Of a stretch of DNA of 64,000 nucleotides, positions 29,861 through 42,383 are shown piece by piece. The notes beneath the pieces are model-generated. The model searched no databases, was not told the DNA's origin, and was given only the letters and a program-made list of their open reading frames with translations. The stretch is from Aplectana chamaeleonis (Eukaryota > Nematoda > Chromadorea > Rhabditida > Cosmocercidae), in assembly GCA_029168955.1 (NCBI GenBank), contig JAPDOI010000187.1, forward strand, positions 744,001-808,000, written 5' to 3'. Positions within the stretch are counted from its first letter, which is position 1; the number at the start of each line of letters is the position of its first letter. The translations under genes were made by a program, and so were the position numbers.

Positions 29861-29946
29861 CGGAGCCTGGAGCGAATGCTATAGAAAGCCTTGGAGGTTT
29901 GGATCTTGAATTGGTGGGGGAGGGTTCAGCGATGTCATGAACAATA

Positions 29947-29958
29947 CCTTATTCTAAC
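29947..29958. repeat. Target-site duplication of the RTE element (left copy)
   Basis: CCTTATTCTAAC, identical to 33188-33199. Confidence 0.85.
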
Positions 29959-30178
29959 TTATTTTGACTTACTTGACTTAAACGGTTGGCTTTCGCCTGA
30001 CGCGGTCATTCCGCATCTTCACCGAGGTGTGCCGTCCTAGTAGCCAGCCGTGTCCATTTGTCACGGTCCTCAGCCACCATTTTAACACAATTCATCCATT
30101 GGTCGCTATTCCACTTCCTGCGAAGTAAAACATCGCGCCTGAATTGCCTTTCAATGCCGAGTGATTTCAAATCCTCCT

Positions 30179-30772
30179 TCACCACATCCGTCCAAAACTT
30201 TCGCCCACGTCCAGGCGGCCGTTTCCATACAGGAATGGAAGCATCCTAAGAACGTGCTGAACAAGAAGATCTGGCGTTCTTCTCGAAATATGCCCGAACA
30301 GACGACGACGACCTTCCGTTGCTGCTTGAGATGGCGTTGGTAGATGTTGGCACCTCCCTCGTGTCAAATGTTGATGTAAGGCGTCAATCTCGTTGTAGAG
30401 ATCTTCGTTGTGGCACACTCGCGGCCAGAAATATCCGAGGAGCAAACGTCTAAACAGCTTCCTCTCCGTGCAATCCAACCTTGCTATCTGCGTCTTCGGT
30501 GCTGCCCATGTCTCCGATCCGTACATCATGATAGGGCGAATAGCGGATAAGTAGACGCGCAACTTAACTTCCTTCGCGATGGGGGTAGACCACAAACACT
30601 TGGTTAGAGAATTGAATGCAGACGTGGCTTTCGCACATCGTTGTTGAATATCCGCTGCATAACTACCATCGTTCTTCAGCAAACAGACCAAATAACAGAA
30701 ATCGTCCACCAGTTCGATACGTTGTGCATCCACACAAACCTTCCTCGAAGGCCTCTGATGAGAGGCCCACAT
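30179..30772 (-). pseudogene. RTE C-terminal domain
   Basis: The frame gives VDAQRIELVDDFCYLVCLL, RCAKATSAFNSLTKCLW, VKLRVYLSAIRPIMMYGSET and CTERKLFRRLLLGYFWPRV, the conserved block after RT in RTE proteins (YLGS-, YGSETW-, ER+LLRRLLGY-). It overlaps the RT frame by about 100 bp in another frame. Confidence 0.88.
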
Positions 30773-31788
30773 CTGCTTGCATTTGTCGGGACGAAGACGA
30801 AGTCCATAGGCTGCTGCGTTCTTCGAAAACGGTTCACAATCCTTTGCAGTTTTGCGTTGTTTTCAGCGAATAACATAATGTTGTCGGCGTACTCCAGGTC
30901 GACAAGGGAGCGTCCTGATGGTGTTAGAATCACATCCGCAGGAAACTGTTCTGCAACTCTACGCATGATGTCATCAACGGCGAAGTTGAATAGAAAAGGT
31001 CCTGCTACAGCTCCTTGCCTTACTCCTGTTCTCACCTCGAAAGCTGACGTAAACCCGACAAGAGTACGAGCTGCTCCTGTTGTTCCTTTGTTCATGTCCT
31101 CGGTTAGTCGAACATGCTTTTCCGGGACTCCATCGGCTCGCAGAGCGTTGAGCAATCGATCACGATGAGGAGAGTTGAATGCGGCTTCAAAGTCCAAGCA
31201 AGCAAGCTGTAATGGCTTCGAATACCGCTGCCACGATTCAATTACTCTTCTCACGACGAACACTTGGTCGATGGTCGATCTTCCAGGTCGAAAACCGGCT
31301 TGCTCCTCTCTGGTCGTTTCCTCACGATGTTTGATGAGTCGCTCGAGAATGATACGTTCCAAAACCTTGTACATGACACGCAGTAGAGAGATCCCCCTAT
31401 AGTTCTTGGGCTCCGTGACGGATAACTTCTTGTGAAGAGGTACGATGATCGCATGCCTCCACGAATCGGGTATCCTTTCGCTCATCCATATGGTACGGAT
31501 AGTGTTGGTCATTTCACGAATCCCAGACGGAGGGAGAGCTTTTAGCATTTTAGCAGCGATGTTGTCATCTCCACCTGCCTTTCCATTCTTCATTTTCCGG
31601 AAACAATCCAAAACTTCAGATTCAGTCGGCGGTTCCTCACTGACATCGTAATGTGCTCTCTGAACATGCGGGAGCTCAGGTACTGATGGCGCTGGACGAA
31701 AAGTAATGAACTGAAGTATTCCTTCCATATTGGCAGCGTCGCATCGCAAACTGCAACTCCATTGGTAGTGTTCAACACAGGAGAACAT
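30676..31788 (-). pseudogene. RTE reverse transcriptase with two catalytic Asp-to-Asn changes
   Basis: A 370-residue frame contains DNIAAKMLKALP, HKKLSVTEPKNYRGISLL, EEQAGFRPGRSTIDQVFVVR, LDFEAAFNSPHRDRLLNA, TGVRQGAVAGPFLFNFAVDD and LEYADNIMLFAEN. In active RTs motif A has Asp (AFDS) and motif C has two Asp (YADD); here AFDS is AFNS and YADD is YADN. Both changes are single-base, so the enzyme is inactive even where the frame is open. Confidence 0.9.
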
Positions 31789-32228
31789 CTCTTCATCTTC
31801 CCGCTATGCTGTCGCAGCAACGTGTAGGCTTTTCTCGGGTTCTTCTCCTCCCAAGCCTTCTCAAACTCCTTAGCTCTACACGTCCATTCTCGTTCGCGGT
31901 CACTTTGAAGCTGCCGACGCAACTTCCTCCTCAGACGCTTCTACTCCACGAAGTTTCCTGCAGTTCGGTGAGCACATACTCTGTTGTTGGAAGATGTTGT
32001 TTCTTCCGAGACGTAGGCGAACTTCTTCTTGGGCTGTACAACCGGGAGTGCCTCTTTCGAAGCGTCCTGGATGCACTTGACGAAAGAGTCCGCATCGCGA
32101 AGTTTCTTCTCAGTCCGTACTCCAATATGAATAGAAATGCGTTGTCGGAATTTCCCTCTGCGTTCTTCATCCCTGAGACTTGTCATATCAATCCTCTGGA
32201 GAGGCTTAGCCCCTTGCTTCTGCGACAT
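31590..32228 (-). pseudogene. RTE linker region fragments
   Basis: Overlapping frames 31941-32228 and 31590-31922 give KQGAKPLQRIDMTSLRDEER, LRRQLQSDREREWTCRAKEF and KNPRKAYTLLRQHSGKMKRC, the conserved endonuclease-RT linker of RTE elements, broken by a frameshift near 31930. Confidence 0.75.
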
Positions 32229-32900
32229 CCCACCCAGCTCTAGATCTACGAATGTCCGATACTACAATATTCCTCTTCAGAACATAGTCAAGCTGTAGTT
32301 TCAAAGTTGTCATCTTCCGCTTCCGCTGCTCTTCCAGAGATAGCTGGGTTGGCCCCTGCCACGTAAGCTGATGGCGGCGATGATTCCTCTTGAATGTCGA
32401 TGCAATAACCAGACTACTGCGTTCACACAAGTCGACAAGGCGGTAGCCATTGTCCGATGTTTGCTCCACTGGGTAGAACCATTTACCGAGTACTTCGAAT
32501 TCCTGATCAATCCCATCTTCGCGTTTGCGTCGATTCCCACCACAACAGCATGTTGACAAGGTATCCTGGCTAGCAACGTATTGAGTTCCTCGTAGAAGGC
32601 ATCCTTGGAATTGTCTTCGGCGGTTTCGGTGGGCGCATGAGCACTCACTATCCACAGCTTGAATCCTCTGTGATTCCGAAGTTGCACAAATGCATTCCTA
32701 CACGGCGTTGAGCCGAATTCCTCGACCATACCATTGTAGCCCTTCCTTACAGCTATCACACAGCCTCCCACTCTCCTATCATCAGCGTCACTGCACTAGA
32801 TGGCGTACTCTCCGACGTTGATGACGGGTCTATCCTTGAGGCGGGTTTCCTGCAAAGCAGCAAACGGTGCATGGAAACAGCTCAGAAGTCTGGATAGCGC
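32206..32900 (-). pseudogene. RTE endonuclease fragments
   Basis: Minus-strand frames give LQETRLKDRPVINVGEYAI (catalytic Glu), GGCVIAVRKGYNGMVEEF, FKLWIVSAHAPTETAEDNSK and VVVGIDANAKMG (the GDxNA motif with the first Asp as Ile-Asp). The frame shifts to 32206-32655 (RLVDLCERSSLVIAST, then HRRHQLTWQGP). These are RTE-type APE endonuclease blocks. Confidence 0.85.
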
Positions 32901-33187
32901 AGTTTTTTGGATATCACTTTACTATGACCGGAATTTCAGGGTGGCAAAATTGTGGCTTGTGGCCAAAGACTCCATGAACTCCTTAGGTACGGATCCTAAA
33001 GTATTACGGACCAGAGGCCTTAGTGTGCCGGACGGCGACACCTTTATCCAATGTGCGGGATACTTTCGCGATGAAGTTGTGCACGCTATATCGCTCGAAC
33101 GTTCCCTGTGTACACCAAAACGTCTGCTGGGCTCAGTAGAAGCGGGGCAGCAACGAGCAGGTGCCAACAGACTTGTATACACACCAC

Positions 33188-33199
33188 CCTTATTCTAAC
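33188..33199. repeat. Target-site duplication of the RTE element (right copy)
   Basis: CCTTATTCTAAC, identical to 29947-29958. Confidence 0.85.
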
Positions 33200-35330
33200 A
33201 TGGAACACTATATCTTTATCTACAAATATACTTCCACCAGGGCAAACAACACACAAAAAAAAACTTAAAGCAAAAAGGGTTCTTTAGCCTTCCCTTGCAA
33301 TACTTGTTCAGGATAGAGGTTAACTTGGCCGAAGCCTTCAATTTTCGATTTCTTAAGTCGAATTACCTATTGTAGAACATGCAGAATGAGTGTCGAAATG
33401 CATATTGGAAGTCCATTTCCTTACTTCTGGCAGGGTTTCCTCCTTCTCACACGCTATATCGAAGAACAAGTTTCTTTTTGACATGATCAAGGATATAGTT
33501 TTTGCTCTCAATTGTGAGCTCATGAAGCGTTTGAATCACGAATGAATTAGGCAGGTGAAATAGAATCCCCAGAAAGCGTGAAAATGATGCCAGTACGCGA
33601 GCAGGTGAATTTCTTGCTTACAAATCGTTGAGCTAACACGTACACAAGTATAGTATGCAGATTGTTTATGAGTAGGCGTCTGCCAGAGGTCTGAAGCCAG
33701 ACTTGCAGGATAAGGCATTCCGAAGCCAGTGATGTGGCCTGTGCAGAGTCAGTCCCAAGACGAAAAGATTCAATGCAGCTGAACTTTTGGCCTATTTGCA
33801 TTCATCGGAGCTTGGTAAGAAAGGAGCATCAATGAAACGTTTTGTCAAATACAGAGCGAATCGTGTAAGAGAAAAACCCAAAAAAGTCGTTTTCGAGGTT
33901 CACACTAAAATTCATCTGATGCATGTGTCAGCACTCATCTTCAAGCTCGTAAAACCCGCATTCTCACATCTCCACAGAAAAGGAAAAATAGGATAGTTTT
34001 CAAATTCGCCGTGCTCAAGAAACAAAAAGCCTTTTAGTATTCGACTTTTTGTCGGGAGTTGAAAACTGCTGGCGGTACAATACCCGTCATATCTGTTGCG
34101 TTTTGGGCGAAAAAGACGCGAAAACGCGTATTCTGAGCCCTTTTCTTATAAATCTGTGAAAAAAGGTCTATTTGAGAATCTAAGAGATATTTGGAATCAG
34201 CATTGAAAGCACTTCCGTTGGAGCCCTCACATGTCTTACCCTGCAGCAAAGCATATAGGCGTGACACAATCAATCGGATGCGCGAAACGCGAAGGCAGAG
34301 CTGGTGTACGAGGTTTGAATGTGTTTATTTCACCTTCGGGAATGTTGCAGTGAAACATTCTGAATGGGTGTTCCACGAATTGGTGAGATTTAAGGTTCGA
34401 TTTCTCCCATTTTCAAGTTTAAATATTTCGGTCGCTTTCCTGGTCACGTTCTTGGCTCGAACAAGACCTATCGACCTGGAGCTCGGCCAATAACATTTTT
34501 CGTGGTCTTCTCTCGACATAGCGCTGTAGTAGCCCAATCCGGAGAACTCGGTTCTTCACAACCTTTACATTTGCCAAACAGCGTTTTTTTCTCCTGTTCG
34601 ACGTCCTGGTAGACATAATAATCGTCCATCGCTCAGGCTCTGAAGCCCGAGATTACGACTACGCTTAGTATAGGTTCCTCTTAATTAGCAACAACCGGTC
34701 TGGAGGCATTCCCAGCCTAGCGGCACCTCGGTGCTTTTGGCTGAAAATAACTCCAAATCCCGACGTCGCCTCAAACAGGACCGATGGACCTGAAACTCGA
34801 CAAGAATAAGCACCTCATCCAACTCAGTCTTAGTGGCAGGACGTCACCATTAATTACCGACACGATAACTATATCGACGCTAATCTTATGGGAAGCCCCT
34901 AGGAAATGCCGAAACGCCACTTCACTAGTCAGGCATGAACACAGAATTTGGCTGGAAACCTCAAGAGAGTCATCACCAATGTCTGAAGTGATTCGGGTGG
35001 TCAGGTGCTAAGGCAATTGGTTGGCTACATGCTATAATGGTTTTCCAAGTGTTTCAAGACATACATCACCCGCAGGCTGTCAAAGTACTACCAGCGATTT
35101 TTGTTTATCAACAAGAAGCTGAATACTATAGGTGTTTCTATAGATTACGCCTGTTTGAGGGCAATGTCGTAATTGAGGGCTTAACCCTTAAACAAGCATA
35201 ACTTACGCTTTAAATTTCCACAAAATTTCTAGGCCTCAGCCTAACTGGATCTAATGCCGAAAGCGATCTGCTAGATCATATCCGACGATGGGTGAGTGCT
35301 AATGTGTGACACACCTCTGTGTGTCAGCTA
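33200..35330. other. Unassigned intergenic sequence
   Basis: Only short overlapping frames, no consistent exon chain and no long inverted repeat recognised. Confidence 0.4.
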
Positions 35331-35349
35331 GCTGACGAGTGCCAGATCT

Positions 35350-35422
35350 GGGGCGGTGTAAGTGGGTACATGCTCGACCTGAAAGCGTTTGGTGCAGGTT
35401 CCAATCCTGCCTATGCCCAGCA
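35350..35422 (+). other. tRNA-like sequence, possible Pol III promoter or tRNA pseudogene
   Basis: GGGCGGTGTAAGTGGGTACA opens with a D-arm-like GTGT/ACAT stem and the loop AAGTGGGT. GGTTCCAATCC with stems GCAGG/CCTGC forms a T-arm-like hairpin with C at position 57, and ATGCCC can pair weakly with GGGC. The anticodon arm is poor, so this is not a functional tRNA. Confidence 0.3.
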
Positions 35423-35599
35423 GATTTACTCACAACTCAGTACCCTTTTGATGACTAGTATTACTGTGAAGGAGATAAGGCGAATTGTATAGTGGAAAAC
35501 CAATTAAATCGTGCTTTTTCTCATTTTCCCATAAAAATTCAAGGAAGAGTTTTCGGGTACGCAATGATGAATCTTAATCACGTCATTCGTTGAAAGTTA

Positions 35600-35709
35600 G
35601 GCCGGGATCATACTTCCCGCGACCGACGACGGCGACAGTGCATATCAAGCATATCGATTTTCTGTCGATACTGATCGCGTCGCTCGTCGCTGTTAGTATG
35701 ATCCCGGCC
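35600..35709. mobile_element. 110-bp MITE with TTA duplication
   Basis: GGCCGGGATCATACT and AGTATGATCCCGGCC are perfect inverses at the two ends, each flanked by TTA (35597-35599, 35710-35712). A 3-bp TWA target duplication and GGCC ends point to PIF/Harbinger. Confidence 0.85.
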
Positions 35710-35840
35710 TTAAGTCATGTTTTGACTGCATCGCTGCTGTTTTTCATGGCAGCGGCAGCGATTCTGTTTATAGTGCATAGCCTCACGGATGATCGAAGAA
35801 ATTCATTCAATCAGTGAAATTAATGGCTGCTAGTTTTCAA

Positions 35841-35915
35841 TAACACGTTTCGACCGGTAAACACTGATCTTGTCATGTGAAAGGGTCAACTTTCACTAGA
35901 CGAAACGTGTTATTC
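35841..35915. repeat. Inverted repeat around an ATAACACGTTTCG motif
   Basis: ATAACACGTTTCG at 35841 and CGAAACGTGTTAT ending near 35913 form a 13-bp perfect stem with a 49-base loop. Confidence 0.6.
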
Positions 35916-37848
35916 GCTGGCAATCGGAGCGATGATCAGCGACCATCGAGAATCGGTCTCCCAGCACCGAAGCAGTAAAACATAGGATTTCGTCGCCGCG
36001 ACCCATCGATGTAGGACGTTCGCCACAAAGCGATCACAGTTGGAGCGCCTTTACATTACGCACTGTGAAAAAGGAACAGTTGTCCCTCGCACGGCCACCT
36101 GCAGTGAACAAATGGCTTTAGTGTGAACATTGACAATGGTGTTTTCGAAGGCATCGTTCACGATAGATTTCGTTTTTGAGTTTTCCATATATAATGTGAG
36201 CTATAGTTCCCAATATAACAGCTACGTTGAAAAAATTGCGAAAAATCCACTGAAAACCTCCTTTTTAGACCCAAAATATCTCAATCGACTTTTGACAAAG
36301 AAAGAGTTTATCGTTAAAGATGGCTGTTTTGACCGACGGTCTCACGATCAAATGAAGTTTTACTTTATTTCAAGTGATTCGCGGGGAGGAAAAGGTTAAT
36401 CAATGTGTGTAGAAAAGTCATTCTTCACGTAATCGTACAATATATTTCACCAATTTCCACTCAGTTGCACAGTATCAAATGTTGAAAATTTACTTATAGG
36501 ATGGCTGACAGCAAATTGTGTCAGATGACTGACGGAGGGCCGGCATCTTTTGACGGAATTTGTGACATTCAACCTCAATTCTCTTCACAATAAGGCGTTT
36601 CCAATTGAACAATCTCTCCCTACGTTCTTAGGTGGGCCCAGAGAATCATTTGAACCGAAAAAACCGTGAGTGGTTTTCAGCGCGTACGATGCCTTTAAGG
36701 GTGTTGCTATTATTATGACACGCATTGTGTGGCTCGCCTATTACTCCATATTACCCTATACTCCATACTTGTCAGATCTAGTCTAGAGAATAGACCAGGC
36801 GAGAACATTGCACACTTAGCGGCGCCGCCGGCCAATAGGGTTTCGATTGCGTGCGACTGTCTACCTCCGCTTCAGCGTCCACTTACTAGACCGAATTCTG
36901 CAAGGAAAGTAATTGTGCGTGCTTCTTCCCTGACTGCAATAAGCAGCCCCTTCGTAACACAATTGAAGAATTGTTTTGCAGCTGCAAACTTGGGTTGGAA
37001 AGGTCATTACAAATACACCAATTGGTATATACATGTTTTGGAGCAAACGGTCTATTCGACAAGCTGCACTCCCCTTATGAGCAATAAAACCCTGGCTAGT
37101 CCCATGTGTAGGAAAGGAACATCGGAGAGACATTTTTTTGCTGCCACCAATTTCGCTCAAGAACGTTTTAACGAGAAGAAATCTGCTCGAATGAGGATGA
37201 CGTCAATGTGCTATTATACACTGAACACTCCGATAATCGCATGGTAAAGGCGTTGTGAAAGGACCTCATCTATTTGCTTCCAAAAACACCGGTTTATTGT
37301 CTAAATTTTTCACGGTGTATGCGAATCCCTGTTTTTTCTCAGTTCAAGAAACCCCCAGGATTGTTGTAGCCGAATCGCACATTGCTGATGTTTTAAAACA
37401 CTTCTGTTCGTTTATCATATACGCGGATTCAGAGGTTCCGAATGTGGAAATAGTCTTGTTTGTCATTCCGAAATGAGTGACATGAATTGGCTTCTCTGAA
37501 AACCAAAACCAACAATAGTGCTCATGTAATTCAGCTTGAATTTCCCTTTTCTGTTTCCATCTACTATTCATACACTCAGTTCGAGCCGAGTCAACACTGA
37601 CTCCAGGGCTTTACTCAGTTTACCGTCGTTAATCACTGTTGACTTGATGAGTGTTTTTGCTTAATCAAACCCTGGAATTTGATTGTGTATCATCTGTTTC
37701 CGAGTGAAATTTATTTCCGTTCATCGCGTGCGTCTGCGCGCGTATGCTGAGTCTCCTTCTCCCCACACTTTCTCACTCTCTCTACCCTCGCTCCGCACAA
37801 GCGCGCGCGGGAAGAGACTACATTTGGCTCGGAACTAGAGAATATTAA
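35916..37848. other. Unassigned stretch with unrecognised ORFs
   Basis: A 172-codon plus frame at 36729-37247 and an overlapping 99-codon minus frame match no family I recognise. The region is AT/GC mixed without clear exon borders. Confidence 0.35.
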
Positions 37849-38076
37849 GTCTGTCCGAGTTGAAGTGTCCGCCCACGCGGTCGGCTTGCGCGTCTACCGG
37901 CCGTTGCGAAGGCATTTTTCAGACGAGCCTTCTCATGGCTACAAACAGCTGAGTGTGATCATTCACTTTTCGAACAATATTCTCGTTAACTGGGTTACAG
38001 ATTCGAAAAATGCCTCTGCGATGGCTGCTAGACACGCACGCCGACCGCTTGGGCGAACAGTCTTATTCGGACAGAC
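37849..38076. mobile_element. 228-bp TIR MITE with GTCTGTCCGA ends
   Basis: The left end GTCTGTCCGAGTTGAAGTGT and the right end CTTATTCGGACAGAC are inverted. Subterminal CGCCCACGCGGTCGGC pairs with GCCGACCGCTTGGGCG. Related to the element at 57751-58033. Confidence 0.68.
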
Positions 38077-38879
38077 TCTCTTTACTATACTATCCTTTTC
38101 TTCCTTTCCTTTTCATATCATGAATTGAGTTTTCCCTTCCTTTTCATATCATAATTATAATAATTTGTCATTGCGAAATCATGGTATACAGTAAAACATA
38201 GAGTCAGCGGTAAGTGTGTCCATCCTTCGCTGAGGTCAGCAGAAGTTTTGAGGTGAATTTTAATGTGGGCAGATTCAATTCGGGACTCGTACTTATTTTC
38301 TGTGGCGCTTGTTCACGAATTAGTTCTGCTATGGGGGACTCACCAAAAAGTTCTGCATTTAGAAACAAGCTAGTAGCGAATGGTGGCACTTCATGACTGT
38401 CATCACTACCTAGCTTCGACAGCCCTTATTACAAAAATAGCGAAGGAAGACATTCAGCACTAGCGCTTGTTAGTGGTGAAGTTAGCAATACAAAACTCTT
38501 CGCAAGAGCCCCAAGGAGCGCATACATACTATTCACTGCGCTCTCCATCAGAGCGGTCCGCTCCGACAGACTGAGAGTGATTCCTTCAGAACAAACTTTA
38601 CAAACCTCTAATTGCTGCCTTTCGGAAGTGTTGTGACGCTTATACCATCCAGTAATGCGCTGCTGCCATTCCTGATTACATCATTTCTTCATTAATCTGA
38701 CACGAATAATGCGAATTGGATTTATGATACCTGTAGAACGTTGCCCTCCACTGAGCTAATAATTATATCACACGAGCTAATAGTTTTTCACATGAATGAC
38801 TGCTAAGTATAGAATCAACCAATAAATCGGTAATATATGGCGAGGCGAAGACTGACACGATCCTGTTTTTATAACACAT

Positions 38880-39060
38880 TTTCTGTTCTAGTGCATAGCT
38901 ATCAAACTACTACTTGATGAGTTTAGTGTTAATGAAGCCGTGTCCAAGATAGTAGTGGCTAAGGTACTACTTGACGATTTTTTCGCCAAATATTCATCGC
39001 TTAGATCACGGAAAGTTCAACTGAAAGCTAGGAATCGTTGTTATGATATGTCCTATACAG
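38880..39060 (+). other. Open exon-like segment, unsupported
   Basis: After a CTGTTCTAG acceptor-like site an open frame reads CIAIKLLLDEFSVNEAVSKI and continues to LLDDFFAKYSSLRSRKVQL. It has a possible GTACTA donor after KIVVAK. No neighbouring exon or homology supports it. Confidence 0.15.
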
Positions 39061-39139
39061 CCCTTCTCCCCTTATTCTGAGCCGGTCGAGGTGAGGGATG
39101 TCGCGCTTATCATGCCAAAACTTCCTTATCATTCCAAGA

Positions 39140-39615
39140 CAGTCGTGGGGTAGCACGTCAGCCCAATAGGGATAGCACTCGGGTACAAAGAGATTAGCAG
39201 CACCCCTGCTGTAGCTACTGCTAACAGCAGGAGCACCTGCTGATTGTGCTGGCATACAATCCCTTTATTAATCCTGGCACGCGTGAGTTCGGCAGCTCCT
39301 CGACAGCCCCCTCTCTGCTGACTTTCTCCCTCATTGATGTGTCTGATACGAACGAACATTGCAGCACCCTCTTATGCGAGGGCGGGGGTATATAAGGCGG
39401 CCAGTATCACTAAGGGGACAGTTATAAGTCCGAGAAGGCGGCCTTGCATCACTTTTTGAACCTTCATTTTCGACGCTGAGGGGATCGTCCCCATGGACCA
39501 TCACGAGGGAAGCTTTGTTGCGGACCATGGCAAAGTAGGGGTTGTATCCGATGATTGCCCTGGGATACCATCCCTATTGTGCCGACGTACTACCCACGAC
39601 TGTCTGAGCTGTTAT
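39140..39615. repeat. Inverted-repeat pair
   Basis: AGACAGTCGTGGGGTAGCAC to CCCAATAGGGATAGCA near 39140-39182 is mirrored by the stretch TGCCGACGTACTACCCACGA with CTGTCT near 39578-39612, roughly 80% identical over 40 bp. The interior 39380-39500 has a TATATAAG box but no ORF. Confidence 0.5.
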
Positions 39616-40147
39616 ATTTTGTTACGATCGACCGCTTCGCCACTTACTACACCCGGGCTCATCCGAGCGAAGTAGGCTCTAATTGGTAAGACGCAGTTCA
39701 CTTAGTTTTCGAGTCGAGTTTTCCGTGGAAAATTCAGTAACCAGGCTGCATCTCCTCGGGTCGCACTTGTTGCCAACAGCATTGACACTGCTGTGTAGCG
39801 TCCACACTTTGATCTGCAATCGTCCACAGGGTTTTTTTTCTTGAAAGGGACTAGATCTATTAGGATTTTGTCTGATCTTGAATAATCAAACACTGTGATA
39901 TCCCAGTTTATCATATTTGAAAGGTTATATTACATTCGATCCCATGTCACCGACAATTTTTTGGTCTCAAGCGAAGTTCACACTTTTCCTCCGACACTGA
40001 AACATTTTGATCTTCATCTAAAATCGCATATTTGCTTGTATATTCAATTGAAAGAAAACGAATGGTACAGTTTTTTTTGGGAACAAATTATTTGAGGATC
40101 TATCATCCAGTGGGGGGTAAATTGCAGCAGCTTGATGTGTGATTTAA

Positions 40148-40631
40148 AGGCAGTGTTCACGATGATTCTTGTTTCCAAGTTTTCAACTCAAAACAATGCG
40201 TTGGCTACCAAGTGTCACCAAAATCACGAAGAAACGGCGAGAAACGCGCTAATTCGTCTTATTTCAGTGACATTATTCTATGGCCTGGACTAGTTGTCTG
40301 GTTGGATGAACATGTTCACGGTGGTTGTCACCGGTCAAAAATGGGACTAACCGAAAATGGAAGAATATTTTGGGCAAAACAGTATTAGTTAGGGCCCGAA
40401 GGAAAGAACGGAGCAACACAGAATGGATAATTGCAAAAGACGGGTCCACAAAAGATTTCATTGTCACAACGAACAGTGCCATTGATACTTAAGAGGCGGG
40501 CTGATACTTGAGGATCTCGTGCCCTTCTGGTGCGTTTTTCTCGGTTTCTTCGTCTTTTAAGTTCTACTCGGGGGCCAAACAATCGATTTAGCGATTAATC
40601 TCAAAATCGAAGATTATCGTGAACACTGCCT
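40148..40631. mobile_element. TTAA-flanked MITE, family 1 (forward)
   Basis: Same sequence and orientation as 24150-24633 with only scattered differences (the inner block CAAAACAATGCGTTGGCTAC is shared). The left flank is TTAA (40144-40147) and the right flank is a mutated CTAA. Confidence 0.88.
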
Positions 40632-40931
40632 CTAAGCACATGCACATTCTTGTGCACAAAGCCACAATACTAGAGATCAGGAACTCTAGAGGAATCGAAT
40701 TACATTCTCCAGATGTTTTTCTCTCCCATCGCACATTTTTTGCAGCAGTTTTCCCTTATTTCCTCTCCAGGTTTTGCAGTGTTGCTTGTACATTTTTTGT
40801 AGTGGTTTAACAAGTTGTACCCTGAAAAATAAACAGCTGATGTAACCTGGCAAAGATGCAAACGGTTAGGTCCCGCATCGACGCAGTATACGGTGTGGAG
40901 GCCAGTATAATAGGTCGGTGCGGTTCTCGTG

Positions 40932-41143
40932 GTGGTGGTAATATGTCCCAATTGCAAAAAGGGCGGGGCGACGAGGAAGAGTGGAGGGCTATGATTGGCG
41001 GTTACACAGGCTCACACAGGAGAAGTAGATGCAACCGTCAGAGACGTAAAGAGGGAGTCGCGGCTTTGTTACCGCCAATCGAAGCACTCCGCTGCTCCCC
41101 GTTTCCCCTCGCTTTTTTTGCGGCTTGGACATATTACGGCCAC
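40932..41143. mobile_element. 212-bp palindromic MITE
   Basis: The left end GTGGTGGTAATATGTCC and the right end GGACATATTACGGCCAC are inverted. TGATTGGCGGTTAC and GTTACCGCCAATCGA mirror each other towards the centre. Confidence 0.7.
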
Positions 41144-42383
41144 TACCCGCGCGATTTTCTACCTCTTGCTCTGCAAAATTGCTCCTTTTGACGTGCCTTG
41201 GCGCAGTGTAGGTGCACAATTGTGATTGATGTCTTTTCGTTTCCGCAGCGTCCCGCAAAAAATAACTAGGGCCTTACATTCATTTCTGGTGTTACCATGT
41301 GACAGGGGACAGTTCGTCGTGACTAGCTGTGGAAATGCTTGGGAGTTAGGGAAGTCGCTGTGTTCATTGAGTTTTCGTTTGGCTTGTGCGATGTATACTG
41401 TGAGTAGAAAGGGCTTGCGCGAGCGGAACTGGGACCGTGTAGAGCTCTTCTGGGCCTGTTTTTGTTCGTTTTATCCACGCTAGTGTTGCAATGGGCCACC
41501 GGCATGATATCAATTTTATGGAATGAATCGAAGGTCTGAAGCTGTTAGTATACAGAAAGGGCGAAGAATCCGAAAAAAAAACGATTCAAATGATTGTTTT
41601 CGTATTGGTCCGGGAGTGGACGAGTTACACCGCATTGGCTGATAAAGCGAAGCTAGAGACAAATCGGTGGGATATCGGAGCTGATACAATCTTACGGCCT
41701 TTACTGGAACGCTTACGCCTTCGGAAACGTCAAAGATGAGTCAAAATTACCGTAATCGAAAGTTGAATATTTGTGCTGGGGCGGAGTTCGGAGAAAGATT
41801 GATTTGGTGACTCAGTACGGCTCAGATACGGTAATTTTTACCCAATTTAGACACTTTCAAGTTCTTAAGCGCTCTGCTAGAGCCCGCGCGGTGCCACTAA
41901 CGTAGCTATCTCAGAAACTTTGGCCAGCGTATGTGCTACCTTTAATGCGACTCAGATGTGTAATTAAAGGCACAAACCAACAGCAGTGGCGATTTTTTCA
42001 ATCCCGGGGCAAGCCCTGTATCAACCCTGAAATCTCGGATTTCTCAAACAAGAAAATACAAGGGAAAAGTCGGCCCACCCCCAATACTCCAAAACTCAAA
42101 CCACGCACACCGCCCCGGGAAGGAAACCAAGAACTCTGTCACTGTACACGTCGCAATTGAGTATTGCAGCACGTATCAATTTTTTCGTTTGCAAAGATTT
42201 TGGTTCCCTCTTAGTGGCGAAACACTTGTTTTTATTGTGGTGTATTGGTGGCGAGGCCAACTTTTCCCTTGTAGTTTTTCACTTATTTGAGCGGACTGAG
42301 ATCTTGCGCTTGGCAGGGTTGCTATACATGGTGGGCACACTATAAAGTCAAAAGTCAGCCTTGAGGTTGGTCCGTGCCTCTGA

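Larger units (their letters stand above)
29959..33187 (-). mobile_element. Full-length RTE-clade LINE (dead copy)
   Basis: The 3,229-bp element is bounded by a perfect 12-bp duplication and has the usual length of RTE elements. On the minus strand it runs from an APE endonuclease (about 33000-32200) through RT (31900-30680) to an RTE-type C-terminal domain (30772-30000). It ends in a TAAGTCAAGTAAGTCAAAAT-like tail. Frameshifts and stops occur throughout. Confidence 0.93.

Noticed and set aside
36729..37247. 172-codon ORF
   Set aside because: No recognisable domain, overlapped by an equally open minus frame, and no splice context.
38880..39060. Open exon-like frame after CTGTTCTAG
   Set aside because: No neighbouring exon in phase and no homology; kept only as a low-confidence note.
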